Source: Bacillus sp. DNRA2
GTDB taxonomy: Bacteria > Bacillota > Bacilli > Bacillales > Cytobacillaceae
Assembly: GCF_012843265.1 (NCBI RefSeq)
Contig: NZ_JABAIT010000001.1
Span: 62,001-126,000 of the forward strand
Reading direction: 5' to 3'
Length of the DNA stretch: 64,000 nt
The stretch's first letter is position 1. Every line of letters begins with the position of its first letter. Below are positions 15,592 to 25,065 of this stretch, in pieces. The notes under the pieces are model-generated. The model saw nothing but the letters and a program-made list of their open reading frames with translations. It was not told the origin of the DNA and did no database searches. A program made the translations under genes and the position numbers.

Positions 15592-15915
15592 CTAGCATAA
15601 TCTTTGCCAAAGTTTTGTGCTTTGCGTCATCGAGCTTTGTTCAATAATGTTGTAAGCTGCGTTCGTAATAGCTTGTGGCAAAGAGTCACCAGTTGCGCGA
15701 ATTTCGTTAAACCATGCTTCTGAAATTCCGTTCGTTTTATATTGAAATCCGTACTCTTCAAGCTTTTTTACAATTAGCATAGCGTGGTCATGGTTTTCTT
15801 CCGGTTGAAATTCAGATTCATGAATGAATTTGTTATTTTCGTAGTCATACCAGCGATCCCATCTGTTTAACTTCCAACCAAGAATTCTTCTAGCGATTGA
15901 ATCTGTTTTATTCAT
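15592..15915 (-). CDS. Phage ABA-sandwich (BC1872-like) domain protein
   Basis: 107 residues from the ATG at 15915, which has AAAGGGG 9 nt before it (the longer frame to 15969 lacks one). Motifs: ARRILGWKLNRWDRWYDYEN, DHAMLIVKKLEEYGF, LPQAITNAAYNIIE. This composition fits the small BC1872-type phage-derived ABA-sandwich domain. No other phage gene is near, so it is a stand-alone copy. Confidence 0.6.
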   Translation of the reverse strand: MNKTDSIARRILGWKLNRWDRWYDYENNKFIHESEFQPEENHDHAMLIVKKLEEYGFQYKTNGISEAWFNEIRATGDSLPQAITNAAYNIIEQSSMTQSTKLWQRLC

Positions 15916-16215
15916 ATTTCTATTCCCCTTTGTTTGAATTTGCTTTTTTCCATCCCTATGTTCGTACAAAACGCTTCACCAAAGACTTAATACGTTATTC
16001 ACCAAAAATGATAATGTTCTATAACAGTTTATTAATTGTTTTTTATTATATAACACGTTTGCGAAATCCACCACAATTTTTTGAAAATTTTTTTAAAAAA
16101 ATAAAAAAGTTTTATTTTGGGTGGAAAAAGGCGAAATTTTTTGTCAATATTTTAAGAAAATTACATCTTCTACGTGATAAAATAGTAAAAGTAGTAACCA
16201 TGGGGAGTGAACACA
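15916..16215. other. AT-rich intergenic region between divergent genes
   Basis: Contains the divergent promoters of the ABA-sandwich gene and the HPr kinase homologue. Long A/T runs; no gene or clear operator was seen. Confidence 0.5.
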
Positions 16216-17130
16216 TTGAAAACTATTACAATAGAGGATTTAGTGCAACGGTTTTCATTGAAGGTGTTGGCGGGGAAAAATCATTTACAGCGGACGGTCA
16301 CCAAAACTCAATCGCATCGACCTGGCTTAGAGTTTATTGGTTTCTTTGATTTTTTTCCAATGGAACAAGTGCAAATATTGGGGAAAAATGAAATAACTTA
16401 TTTATACACACTCTCGAAGGACGAGCGCCGCATGCGCATTAGCAATATTGTTAAATATCACCCTCCATGCTTTATCGTGACAGACAATCAGGAAGATCGC
16501 CTTATTTATATGACTGAATTTTGTGAGGCAGAGGGAATCCCATTACTGTACACAAACGATTCAACTTATGAATTTGCCTCCAAACTTGATGCCTTTTTAA
16601 TTAAAGCGCTTGCACCGGAAATTGCGATTCATGGAGTTTGCTTGAATGTGTTTGGGATGGGGATATTATTGCGTGGCAAATCCGGTATTGGCAAAAGTGA
16701 AACCGCTCACACGCTAATTGGCCGCGGTCATCGCCTTGTCGCAGATGACATTGTTGTATTGAAAAAATTAAGCCCGCAAACGTTGCTTGGCACTCATAAT
16801 GGCACAAATCGTGAGTTCTTGGCGTTACGCAGCATCGGCTTATTAAACGTCGCTAGGATGTATGGGCGCAAGGCCTATCAAGAAGAAACACGAATTGCCC
16901 TTGATATCGAGCTTACTACTTGGGAGGAAAATAGTCTTAATAATGATCTTGAATTAGAAGCAAAATTCTCGGAATACATGGGTGTACAAGTCCCGCGGAT
17001 TGAAATCCAGCTCCAAGCTGGACGAGACGTCGTTGGGCTGATTGAGGCAGCCGCCAATAGCTTCTATCTAAAACAACAGGGCTACAGTGCTGCTGATGAA
17101 TTCATGAAACGCCTTGAAACAGAAGAATAA
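16216..17130 (+). CDS. HPr kinase/phosphorylase homologue
   Basis: About 304 residues. N-terminal domain, then an HPrK C-terminal domain with Walker A GKSGIGKSETAHTL and RGHRLVADD, and the family tail QAGRDVVGLIEAAANSFYLK...GYSAADEF. HPrK phosphorylates Ser46 of HPr for carbon catabolite control. The second signature, normally EIRGIGIINV, here reads ALRSIGLLNV, so it is diverged. The usual neighbours lgt and ppaX are missing, suggesting a paralogue rather than the main hprK. TTG at 16216 is preferred (GGGGAG 8 nt upstream); the GTG at 16207 touches that site. Confidence 0.85.
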   Translation: MKTITIEDLVQRFSLKVLAGKNHLQRTVTKTQSHRPGLEFIGFFDFFPMEQVQILGKNEITYLYTLSKDERRMRISNIVKYHPPCFIVTDNQEDRLIYMTEFCEAEGIPLLYTNDSTYEFASKLDAFLIKALAPEIAIHGVCLNVFGMGILLRGKSGIGKSETAHTLIGRGHRLVADDIVVLKKLSPQTLLGTHNGTNREFLALRSIGLLNVARMYGRKAYQEETRIALDIELTTWEENSLNNDLELEAKFSEYMGVQVPRIEIQLQAGRDVVGLIEAAANSFYLKQQGYSAADEFMKRLETEE

Positions 17131-17150
17131 CAATTTGTAGTTTATAAAAA

Positions 17151-17184
17151 CGGCAGCCGGCTCAGGGGAGCGGGCTGCCTTTAT
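17151..17184 (+). terminator. Terminator after the HPr kinase homologue
   Basis: GGCAGCCGGCTC / GAGCGGGCTGCC hairpin followed by TTTAT. Likely serves both convergent genes. Confidence 0.75.
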
Positions 17185-17205
17185 CATATCTGAACACACA
17201 ACAAG

Positions 17206-18162
17206 CTATTCTTCCTTCAAACACTCGATAATCTGTTCAAGTGTTGGTAGTCCAGTCATCGCTCCCTTGGTTGCTGCCGCCAAACCACCTGCAACACTGG
17301 CGAATTTGCCCACTTCCAGCAGCTGTTCATAAGAAAAGTCTACAGCCCCACAATCAGACAGCTGATTGAGCCGATATAGAATACCGGACACATACGCATC
17401 ACCAGCACCGGTTGTATCAATGGCGTTAACCTTCAAAGCTGGCACAGCTACATATTCCCGTTCAGTAACCAAAATACTTCCATTGGCACCACACGTCACA
17501 ATGATAAATGGAATTTTCCAAGTACTTTGAAGGACATTAACGCCAGCCTTAATGTCTGCTGCCCCTGTCAGGAATTCGAGTTCTTCCTCAGAAACCTTCA
17601 AAACATCAACTTCAGGGAGCATGCTCAAAATCATTGACTTCGCTATTTTGGCATCCGACCACAACCCAAGTCTCAAATTCGGGTCGTAGGAAATCAGCAT
17701 GCCGTACTGTTTTGCAAGCGCGACAGCCTTATGGGTAGCGCTCCGCACCGGTTCATTTATCAATGAAATTGATCCGATGTGGAGTATTTTTTTATTTTTA
17801 AAATAAGATTCTTTAATTTCTTCTTCTTGCAAAAATTGATCTGCGCTTGGATTGATGTAGAAGTCAAAGCTGCGCTCGCCATTTGCCGCAAGCGTAACGA
17901 AAACAGCGCCAGTCCGCACCTCGTCAGTTGTAGAAACGGCCGTAGTGTCAACACCATAATTTCCAAGCGTTTCAATCAGGAAGCGGCCGAGAACGTCGTT
18001 TCCAACCTTGCCGAGAAACAGCGATTCAACGTTAAGCCGCGCCAGTCCGACTGCAACATTTGCCGGTGCTCCGCCTGGGCATTTTTGATAGAGTGAATTA
18101 CTAGCATCCATTGGAATGAAGTCAATTAAGGCTTCACCAAGACTTATTACTCCGTTTTTCAT
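17206..18162 (-). CDS. PfkB-family fructokinase
   Basis: 318 residues. PfkB/ribokinase fold: N-terminal GEALIDFIP, CPGGAPANVAVGLARL and GKVGNDVLGRFL; C-terminal anion hole and catalytic Asp in DTTGAGDAYVSGIL. The DFIP and CPGGAPANVA pattern fits fructokinases, which make fructose-6-phosphate from fructose and ATP. The adjacent genes give no pathway context. 15 nt follow before the upstream membrane gene, so the two may be cotranscribed. Confidence 0.85.
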   Translation of the reverse strand: MKNGVISLGEALIDFIPMDASNSLYQKCPGGAPANVAVGLARLNVESLFLGKVGNDVLGRFLIETLGNYGVDTTAVSTTDEVRTGAVFVTLAANGERSFDFYINPSADQFLQEEEIKESYFKNKKILHIGSISLINEPVRSATHKAVALAKQYGMLISYDPNLRLGLWSDAKIAKSMILSMLPEVDVLKVSEEELEFLTGAADIKAGVNVLQSTWKIPFIIVTCGANGSILVTEREYVAVPALKVNAIDTTGAGDAYVSGILYRLNQLSDCGAVDFSYEQLLEVGKFASVAGGLAAATKGAMTGLPTLEQIIECLKEE

Positions 18163-18177
18163 TTTTCTTAACTCCTT

Positions 18178-18771
18178 TTAATAGGCAGACACTGGCTTTT
18201 TCAACTTCACCTTTGTCCGGATGCCTGACCACATCGCAACGAGAAGACCACCACCACTGTCAGCAATTAAATCTGTCATCGTGTCGCGATTTCCGCCACC
18301 CTGCAGTGTTTGATTGAACAATTCGTCAGAGCTGAACTCGTATATTTCCCAAACTACGCCTCCCAATACGGCAAAGGACACAATGAAAATAAACACAAAC
18401 CACGGGGAAATATGTTCGGCAGCTTCGCGATGGACAAGGCGCTCGTACAGAGCAACACCAGCAAAACCAAGAATCGCACCACTTATTAAATGCATGAACG
18501 TGTCCCACCAACCATTTCCGTACCACCCTAAAATCGAACCCATGTACTGCGAGCCAAATAAGAAAATCAAGTAGGAAACAATGAGAGGCAAATTGAACTT
18601 CAGCTTCGTAAATAAAGCTAACAGTAGCGGAATCAAACCACAGCCAATGCCGCTAGCTGCAACAACTGCCTTAAAGGATTCACCCTGCATAAAGTAAAAA
18701 ACGGCAACCCCACCCATGAACAATACAAATAATAAACAAAGTCCAATAACGAGTTTTCGATTATGATTCAT
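18178..18771 (-). CDS. DUF2238-type membrane protein
   Basis: About 197 residues, five or six membrane segments. Family landmarks: WWDTFMHLISGAILGFAGVAL, GGVVWEIYEFSSDELF, RDTMTDLIADSGGGL. The function is unknown. The ATG at 18771 is preferred over 18777 because GGTGGTG then has proper spacing. It is 15 nt upstream of the fructokinase gene. Confidence 0.75.
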   Translation of the reverse strand: MNHNRKLVIGLCLLFVLFMGGVAVFYFMQGESFKAVVAASGIGCGLIPLLLALFTKLKFNLPLIVSYLIFLFGSQYMGSILGWYGNGWWDTFMHLISGAILGFAGVALYERLVHREAAEHISPWFVFIFIVSFAVLGGVVWEIYEFSSDELFNQTLQGGGNRDTMTDLIADSGGGLLVAMWSGIRTKVKLKKPVSAY

Positions 18772-18906
18772 TTGCATGCACCACCAATAATTTGATCGAA
18801 TAACCGTATTTTACCGCTTAGTTTATATTTTTATTATACGATTCATATCGACAGGAATAGGTTTCCAATTTTGAAAAAAGCTTGAATTGTTCTGAGTTTG
18901 CAGTGT

Positions 18907-18928
18907 TTTAATCAAACGTTTGATTAAA
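18907..18928. promoter_or_regulatory. 22-bp perfect palindrome, TetR-operator-like
   Basis: Half-site TTTAATCAAAC followed directly by its exact complement. Located about 136 nt upstream of the DUF2238 gene and within a 320-bp gap. The shape resembles TetR-family operators; no regulator gene is adjacent. Confidence 0.5.
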
Positions 18929-18999
18929 TGTGGTTTCCCGGGAAATTAGTCGAAATACGAGCTGAAGTGGCATATATTGAATAATGCCCTTCTAGCGAT

Positions 19000-19035
19000 C
19001 CTCCTGCAGAGAGTCTTTGTGCCCTCCGTTCACTG
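19000..19035 (+). repeat. Fragment of the GC-rich palindromic repeat
   Basis: CTCCTGCAGAGAGTCTTTG then TGCCCTCCG resembles the right end of the repeat at 26.9 kb. Decayed and incomplete. Confidence 0.3.
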
Positions 19036-19098
19036 TACCAAAAGAAAAGCCAGCTGCCGCCCTTATTATAGGATGGTGCCTGGCTTTAATTGTGTTAA

Positions 19099-20196
19099 TT
19101 AATATGGCGTGTAATCAACGCCCTGGGTGTAGACGTTTTTGCTATTCCAAAGCAAATATTCGTGGATTCCCTGATCATAGAGGGCGCGGATTTGATCCTC
19201 GACTTCCGTCTTTCCATAAATTCGATAGTTTCCTTTACCCAGCCACGGTGCTGTGAAGTCCTGTAACCACGGTCGCGATTGTGGCGGGTGCTTCAACTTG
19301 CTTAATTTCTCTTTTTCAACCCGCGCATACTCGGAAACGAGCTTGTATGGCTCTAAATCCGGCTTTTCTAGCCCAAAAATGCCGGACCAGTGACTTGGAT
19401 AGATCATTGATGAAATAACATCAATATTTTTGGCAATTTTGGAAAAATCTTGACCAATCCCTGGCGCCTTTTCAATCACGGTCGTATTTCCAAACGTATC
19501 AACGGACATTTTAACGTCATACGGCTCCAATTTCTTTTTCGCAAAACTAACAAAATCCGTTACGGCATCGATTCGATATTGCCCCTGTCCACTATTCGAA
19601 TGTGGTTTATAGTAGGTCAACTCACTCTCAAATTGCTCGAATTTTTCCGGAAAGCGCACATAGTCAAACTGAATCTCCTTAAAGCCCATTTTCGCTGCTT
19701 CAATTGCAATCCCGACATTGTAATCCCAAACTTCTTTTAGGAAAGGGTTTGTGAACGAGTCGCCACGACTATTCTTCCAAAGCTCCTCGCCCTTTTTAAA
19801 GGAGTAGCTCGGTTCTTTCTTAGCCAACACCGTATCCTTAAACACAACAATCCGCGCAATCGGGTAAATATTGTGCTCTTTGAGCGTTTTCATGAGCTTT
19901 TCAGGATCGGTAATATACGGGTGACTATTCGGATGATATACGGACACTTGCGATGGAGTGAAGGTAATATGACCATAATCATCCTTAATATCAATCACCA
20001 TTGTATTCAATTCTGTGTTTTTAACGAGATCGAGCAATTGCGTAAATTTTGGACCCTTGGTGTTAGCTGCTTGAACATAAATGCCCCTAACAGGCTCCAC
20101 TGTCGCCGCCTCAAATTGAGCTTGTATATTCATTGGTACCATTGTTGTAAAAATAAGAATAGTAAAGATGATCCATTTTATTCTTCGCACATTCAC
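19099..20196 (-). CDS. Putative glycoside hydrolase (DUF4015)
   Basis: 365 residues. Signal peptide about 1-25 (IIFTILIFTTMVPMNIQA). The domain is a TIM-barrel GH13-like DUF4015: RGIYVQAANTKGP, NTMVIDIKDDYGHITF, GFKEIQFDYVRFPE, MSVDTFGNTT, DVISSMIYPSHW. The conserved D/E residues of the family are present. It probably acts on an extracellular polysaccharide, substrate unknown. Start GTG 20196 or GTG 20190, the latter better spaced from GGAG. Confidence 0.8.
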   Translation of the reverse strand: MNVRRIKWIIFTILIFTTMVPMNIQAQFEAATVEPVRGIYVQAANTKGPKFTQLLDLVKNTELNTMVIDIKDDYGHITFTPSQVSVYHPNSHPYITDPEKLMKTLKEHNIYPIARIVVFKDTVLAKKEPSYSFKKGEELWKNSRGDSFTNPFLKEVWDYNVGIAIEAAKMGFKEIQFDYVRFPEKFEQFESELTYYKPHSNSGQGQYRIDAVTDFVSFAKKKLEPYDVKMSVDTFGNTTVIEKAPGIGQDFSKIAKNIDVISSMIYPSHWSGIFGLEKPDLEPYKLVSEYARVEKEKLSKLKHPPQSRPWLQDFTAPWLGKGNYRIYGKTEVEDQIRALYDQGIHEYLLWNSKNVYTQGVDYTPY

Positions 20197-20362
20197 ACTC
20201 TCCAGTAGTATTTATTTCCAATTTAGAATGTGCAAAAATTGATCAGTTCATTCATGGAAGAGGGGAAGTTTGAATATTTTTGGGAAAAGCGGGTGGTTGC
20301 ATTCCTTCGAAGTGTGTATAATCCAAAACTCAAGATTAAAAGTCCAATTTGTTTCTTAAACC

Positions 20363-20735
20363 CCTTCTATGAAACAAAACACAAGCAAAAAAACATCAAA
20401 ATGTGTCATAGAGCCCTTCTATGAAACAAAACCCAAGAGAAAAACCAATAAAATGTATCATAGAGCCCTTCTATGAAACAAAACCCAAGCAAAAAAACAT
20501 TAAAATGTGTCATAGAGCCCTTCTATGAAACAAAACCCAAGAGAAAAACCAATAAAATGTGTCATAGAGCCCTTCTATGAAACAAAACCTAAGAGAAAAA
20601 CCAATATAATGTATCATAGAGCTCTTCAATGAAACAAAACCCAAGAGAAAAACCAATTAAATGTATCATAGAGCCCTTCTATGAAACAAAACCCAAAGAA
20701 AATCCATTAAAATGTCTCATAAAGCTCTCACAATT
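20363..20735 (+). repeat. 52-bp tandem array 1
   Basis: Seven units beginning TTCTATGAAACAAAACCCAA at 20365, 20417, 20469, 20521, 20573, 20625 and 20677, an exact 52-bp step, plus a decayed eighth. Each junction TCATAGA-gccct-TCTATGA is a short hairpin. Conservation covers the whole unit. The rest of 20197-20787 is featureless. Confidence 0.9.
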
Positions 20736-20787
20736 ATTAATTTTAAAAGGCTACCCGAAGAACTCTGAAATAATTCCTAATTAATGG

Positions 20788-21705
20788 TTATTCGTAGTAC
20801 ACATGCTTTCCATAACCTATTTTTCTAAAGTTTTTCATTAGAACTCTTTGTATTCTACTCCTATGCCCCTCAACCCCACACCACTCAAACACCAAATTCG
20901 TAGCAATCTTCATTTCTGGAAAAAGCAACCGAAGCTCCCCAACACCCCGCAACACTGCTGTCTCAAACTCTTCCTCATACCCACAACCATTACAAACCAT
21001 TTTCCTGCCGCTTGATGACACCAAAGTGGAGGAGCAACGCCAACAAAATGGACCCTTCCGCAGCCCTTCATAAGAATATGAAAATGACAAATTGATTGGG
21101 GGAGCGATGTGCCGCTCTAGAAGAACTTGCGCGATGCGGCGGTGGGCATCATTCAAGTCCGCAGGCAGTGCACTTAATTTGTCCAAAAACTTTTTCAATT
21201 GTGGTAGATAAACAATGGGTTGGTTTTGAGATGCATTGTATAAAAAGAATTCTGGGTGGTTAAAGATGACATATCCGTCAATTTTCAATAGTAAACCATA
21301 TTTTTGGAGTAATTGGGTGAGTAGGGTTATGCATCTGCTCAATTGGTGGAGGGGATTCTTGATTTTTTGCTTGGAGGTTGAATTGCGAAACTCTCCATCT
21401 TCAAAGTAGTAATTAGCTTGATAATACTTTACCTCACAAATAATCAGACATTTTTGGGTAATAATCAAAGTGTCAATTTGAAACTTGTTGCCACCGTGGT
21501 CGAGAAACAGATCTCGCAGGATTAGAAATTTTTCAGCTAATCCAGCCTCTAAGCAAAATTCATCAAACTTCACTTCGCCTTCATAGCCTTTTTGCAGAAC
21601 ACACAAGCGCTGCTTGGCATCGTCTGGGATGTCCATTCGTAAATGTAATAATTTCAAAAGTGTCAATTCTTTTGATTCAAGGCGGAGATCCACCGGCAAA
21701 CTCAC
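20788..21705 (-). CDS. NERD-domain protein with C-terminal zinc ribbon
   Basis: 305 residues. NERD (nuclease-related) domain about 40-160: YEGEVKFDEF, DHGGNKFQIDTLIIT, ICEVKYY, the last two giving the D and ExK residues of the restriction-endonuclease-like core. C-terminal zinc ribbon CWRCSSTLV...CNGCGYEEEFE. Possibly a DNA-handling nuclease of unknown role. GTG 21705 or TTG 21699 may be the start. Confidence 0.8.
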   Translation of the reverse strand: MSLPVDLRLESKELTLLKLLHLRMDIPDDAKQRLCVLQKGYEGEVKFDEFCLEAGLAEKFLILRDLFLDHGGNKFQIDTLIITQKCLIICEVKYYQANYYFEDGEFRNSTSKQKIKNPLHQLSRCITLLTQLLQKYGLLLKIDGYVIFNHPEFFLYNASQNQPIVYLPQLKKFLDKLSALPADLNDAHRRIAQVLLERHIAPPINLSFSYSYEGLRKGPFCWRCSSTLVSSSGRKMVCNGCGYEEEFETAVLRGVGELRLLFPEMKIATNLVFEWCGVEGHRSRIQRVLMKNFRKIGYGKHVYYE

Positions 21706-21873
21706 TTCCTTTCACAGTTCTATTATTATTTTATAAAAATAAAGATAGTTTGCCGTTTAGTAAATGTGTGAATTGTGTGACTAATAAATAGTCCACAACT
21801 CCCCATTTCTTCCCATGGTTTACCAATTAATGATATAATCATATGTGAGATTTTTAATCTGGGAGGTAGTGTT

Positions 21874-22884
21874 TTGGCGATTTTAGTAACAGGCGGGGCG
21901 GGTTATATTGGAAGCCACACTTGTGTGGAGCTGCTTAACGCTGATTATGAAATAATTGTAGTGGATAATTTAGATAATAGTAAACCAGAAGCAATGAAGC
22001 GGGTGAAGGAGCTTACTGGCAAGGAATTCAAGTTCTACGAAACAGACCTGCTTGACCGCAACGGCTTAGAGCGTGTGTTTGCCGAAAATCAAATCGAAGC
22101 AGTCATCCACTTTGCTGGTTTAAAGGCGGTTGGTGAGTCAGTGGCGCTTCCGCTCAAATATTATCATAATAATATTACGGGGACTTTAGTTCTCTGTGAA
22201 GTCATGAATAAATATAACGTAAAGAATCTAGTTTTCAGCTCTTCAGCAACTGTTTACGGAATGCCTGAGACGGTTCCGATTTCAGAGGATTTCCCGTTAG
22301 GAGCAACAAATCCATATGGTCGCACAAAGCTGATGATTGAGGAAATTTTACGTGATTTATATGTTTCCGATAACGAATGGAGCATTGCGCTGTTACGTTA
22401 TTTCAATCCGATTGGTGCTCATGAAAGCGGCCGAATTGGTGAAGATCCAAACGGAATTCCCAATAACTTAATGCCGTTCATTACTCAAGTTGCTGTCGGT
22501 AAATTGCAGGAGCTTAAAGTATTTGGTGACGATTATTCAACTGTCGACGGCACAGGTGTAAGAGATTATATTCACGTTGTTGACCTTGCAAAAGGCCACC
22601 TTAAAGCGCTAGAAAAAATCGTCAACACTAAAGGTGCAGAAGCCTACAATTTAGGAACTGGTTGCGGCTACAGCGTGCTTGAAGTCGTGAAGGCGTTCGA
22701 AAAGTCATCGGGCAAAACAATTCCATATGCAATTGTGGACCGACGTCCTGGTGATATTGCTGAGTGCTATGCGGATCCGGAGAAGGCGAAAGCGGAGCTA
22801 GGATGGAGTGCAGAAAAAGGAATCGAAGAAATGTGTGCAGATTCCTGGAGATGGCAATCGAATAACCTGAATGGTTACGAATAA
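21874..22884 (+). CDS. galE: UDP-glucose 4-epimerase
   Basis: 336 residues. SDR fold: NAD-binding [16 protein letters not shown], catalytic SSSATVYG and YGRTK (Tyr/Lys), [32 protein letters not shown] and [13 protein letters not shown]. It interconverts UDP-glucose and UDP-galactose for galactose use and surface polysaccharide. TTG start with GGGAGG 8 nt upstream. Monocistronic, followed by a strong terminator. Confidence 0.95.
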   Translation: MAILVTGGAGYIGSHTCVELLNADYEIIVVDNLDNSKPEAMKRVKELTGKEFKFYETDLLDRNGLERVFAENQIEAVIHFAGLKAVGESVALPLKYYHNNITGTLVLCEVMNKYNVKNLVFSSSATVYGMPETVPISEDFPLGATNPYGRTKLMIEEILRDLYVSDNEWSIALLRYFNPIGAHESGRIGEDPNGIPNNLMPFITQVAVGKLQELKVFGDDYSTVDGTGVRDYIHVVDLAKGHLKALEKIVNTKGAEAYNLGTGCGYSVLEVVKAFEKSSGKTIPYAIVDRRPGDIAECYADPEKAKAELGWSAEKGIEEMCADSWRWQSNNLNGYE

Positions 22885-22889
22885 TCAGT

Positions 22890-22917
22890 AAGGAGGGCGA
22901 TTTGGCCCTCCTTTTTA
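22890..22917 (+). terminator. galE terminator
   Basis: AAGGAGGGC-gatttg-GCCCTCCTTTTT. Confidence 0.9.
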
Positions 22918-22989
22918 CGTGGAAAATTAACCTTAGCTGGGCAAGCGATTCAAATGTTCAGCGCCCTATGTCTACTCGAGAACGACCTG

Positions 22990-23199
22990 TCAGGTTAGGC
23001 GATTTCGATGCTGTGTCGAGGTGGAATCAAACTTCTGCACAAAATTACATCTTTGACAAGCCCGCCCAAGGGTAACTTTCGTCGTCCTATCACGGTAATA
23101 CACCTCATTAAAGCCACAAACCGAGCATTCCACTTCATGAATTGCTTCTCGTGGTCCGAATAACGCATCTAGTAATAGCTCAAAATACATCCGAATCAA
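22990..23199 (-). CDS. Small zinc-ribbon protein
   Basis: 69 residues. Helical N-terminus (MYFELLLDALFGPRE) followed by two cysteine pairs, CSVCGFNE and CQRCNFVQKF, spaced as a zinc ribbon. GGGGGATTTG before the start. No family name could be given. Confidence 0.55.
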   Translation of the reverse strand: MIRMYFELLLDALFGPREAIHEVECSVCGFNEVYYRDRTTKVTLGRACQRCNFVQKFDSTSTQHRNRLT

Positions 23200-23402
23200 A
23201 TCCCCCTAACATCACCAACTCAATTAGTATTTTTATATCAAAAATCAAAAGGAGATATAGTCGGAATTTGGATAATTTTTCAAAAAGAAGTTCGACGATA
23301 TTTTTAATGAGCCATTTCTGGTTTGATTTCTACAAAAGGTGTCTTATAGAAAAAATGATTACAAGAAATATTCCATATCAGTAGACCTTTCAGCTCAGCT
23401 CC

Positions 23403-23972
23403 TCAAACCCTCCGCCTCACCACCTGCAAATCACTAATCGCAAAGTCGAGCATGCGCCCATACAAGGACAAAATAGACTGACCGTAATTCGCACCTGGAA
23501 CCGCCCACTTCCCATTCAAATCCGTCCAAACCACCGCCGAACCGCGCGAAACGAAGGTGAAGCGCGGATCCACCTGAGGGTAGCTACTCGGCAACGCAGC
23601 AGTGCTTGCATACGCAAACAAATGCTGAAGGTGCGCGAGCACGCCCTCCTCGGGCGACGCAAACTTAGCACCGCGAATCGACGCCCCACCCGTCGCGCCA
23701 ATACCTGCAAAATTGTACTGATCACAACGAACATCACCGCCAAAGCTGAAATAACCCGTTTCGAGCAACGCCTGGGCAAACGCCACATCACCGCGAATTC
23801 CATAATCCTCGCCGTACAAAACGTAAAGACCACCTAACTCAATCGCCTCAGGATTATACGACTTCGCAAACTCATTGAGATAATTAGGGGAAAGCAATGT
23901 TGGCCCTAAAATCGAAACCGCAGAGGACCGAGGCACACCGCTCCCGCCGCCTTGACCAGTGCTGAAAAACAT
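23403..23972 (-). CDS. Glucosaminidase-domain peptidoglycan hydrolase
   Basis: About 189 residues. The glucosaminidase fold is seen in LGGLYVLYGEDYGIRGDVAFAQALLETGYFSFG, DQYNFAGIGATGG, FASPEEGVLAHLQHLFAYA. The E of the ALLETG motif is the expected catalytic acid. These enzymes cut the beta-1,4 bonds of the glycan strand. There is no signal peptide in view, and the gene is rich in NNC/NNG codons unlike its neighbours, a hint of transfer. ATG 23972 preferred (GGGGTGGAGG upstream). 200 nt of AT-rich spacer follow to the next gene. Confidence 0.75.
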   Translation of the reverse strand: MFFSTGQGGGSGVPRSSAVSILGPTLLSPNYLNEFAKSYNPEAIELGGLYVLYGEDYGIRGDVAFAQALLETGYFSFGGDVRCDQYNFAGIGATGGASIRGAKFASPEEGVLAHLQHLFAYASTAALPSSYPQVDPRFTFVSRGSAVVWTDLNGKWAVPGANYGQSILSLYGRMLDFAISDLQVVRRRV

Positions 23973-24182
23973 CAACCTCCACCCCTTCACTACATTGATA
24001 AAGTAAAATATATGCAGCCGACCCGAAGTCTAATTAATTTTCCATAAAATAAAAATTTTTGAGATAGGATGGCCAATCAGCAAATAAAATAAAACAAACT
24101 AGCTACATAAACAAAAAATGGGTGTCCGTTCCAATAAATCATGTTAATTCACTAGCTCATTTTCTAACTGCACTCGTATGAT

Positions 24183-24911
24183 ATGACAAAACAATTTTTT
24201 TCTTACGATGAGGTGTCGCGAGTGACCAAAAGAATGAAAATAATCCTATTTATACTAGTGATCCCAATGCTTTTGCTCGGCTTTAATACCGAAACAAGTG
24301 AAATCATCACCATCATGCTCTCGGGCGACAGTCATGCCGTCTCCGCCCTATCAAAAAGCAGCCTGCTCCTAATCCTCCTGTGCACGCTGCTCTTAATGAC
24401 AATTCAAAACCTGTTTACAATCATTCCACTGATCCTGCTCATTTCCGTCAATATATCATTATTCGGCTTTGCGGGCGGATACCTTTGGAGCTGGATTGTC
24501 AGTATCGCCGGAGCCGTTGTGTCCTTCTTCCTCACACGCTTTTGGTTCCAAGACTTCTTCGGAAAATTTGTCGATGACAGATTGGAGCAGAAAATCGATG
24601 ACAATGGCTTCTGGTTCGTGTTCATTGGCAGAGTCATGCCGTTTATGCCAACAAGCGTCGTCAACATCGCTGCTGGCATCAGCTCAGTCCGCTTCATGAA
24701 ATTCTTCCTTGCAACCGTAATCGGTAATCTCATCTATTTCTTCTTCCTGTCAGCCATCTCGCTCGGCATACTCTCCATCCCCTGGGAAAACGGAATCTAC
24801 CTGGCACTTGCAGCCTGTGGGCTAATCATCTACCTAATCATAAAACGCAAACGGAAAAAGACCTTAACACTTGAATCGTCCTCCTCCGAATATCAAACCG
24901 AAGAATTTTAA
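24183..24911 (+). CDS. TVP38/TMEM64 (VTT-domain) membrane protein
   Basis: 242 residues with about six membrane segments. VTT signature: FGFAGGYLWSWIVSIAGAVVSFFLTRFW then FVFIGRVMPFMPTSVVNIAAGISSVRFMKFFLATVIGN, read as separate landmarks. DedA/TVP38 proteins are membrane proteins tied to lipid scrambling and membrane homeostasis. The ATG at 24183 lacks a ribosome binding site; GTG at 24222 has GAGGTG 6 nt upstream and may be the start. High C in third codon positions, unlike most of the window. Confidence 0.8.
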   Translation: MTKQFFSYDEVSRVTKRMKIILFILVIPMLLLGFNTETSEIITIMLSGDSHAVSALSKSSLLLILLCTLLLMTIQNLFTIIPLILLISVNISLFGFAGGYLWSWIVSIAGAVVSFFLTRFWFQDFFGKFVDDRLEQKIDDNGFWFVFIGRVMPFMPTSVVNIAAGISSVRFMKFFLATVIGNLIYFFFLSAISLGILSIPWENGIYLALAACGLIIYLIIKRKRKKTLTLESSSSEYQTEEF

Positions 24912-24940
24912 TTTTAAGCACCGCTCCGTTCTTATTTTTA

Positions 24941-24977
24941 TAAAAATAAACCAGACGTTGCTCCTCGCAATGTCTGG
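24941..24977 (-). terminator. Terminator after the GerAB-like gene
   Basis: CCAGACGTTGC/GCAATGTCTGG hairpin with TTTATTTTTATAAA on the minus strand. About 90 nt past the stop. Confidence 0.75.
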
Positions 24978-25065
24978 CTTATCCTTGCCTCAAAGCCCAC
25001 TTTCCGACAGCAACGCACACCACCGATGATGTGAAGCCCATTGAGGCTTTCGACCTGCCCCGCAA

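Noticed and set aside
20230-20424. 64-codon frame running into tandem array 1
   Set aside because: Ends inside repeats, has no start signal and no recognisable protein features.
20363-20735. 52-bp arrays considered as CRISPR
   Set aside because: Whole units are conserved with no unique spacers and no cas genes are present.
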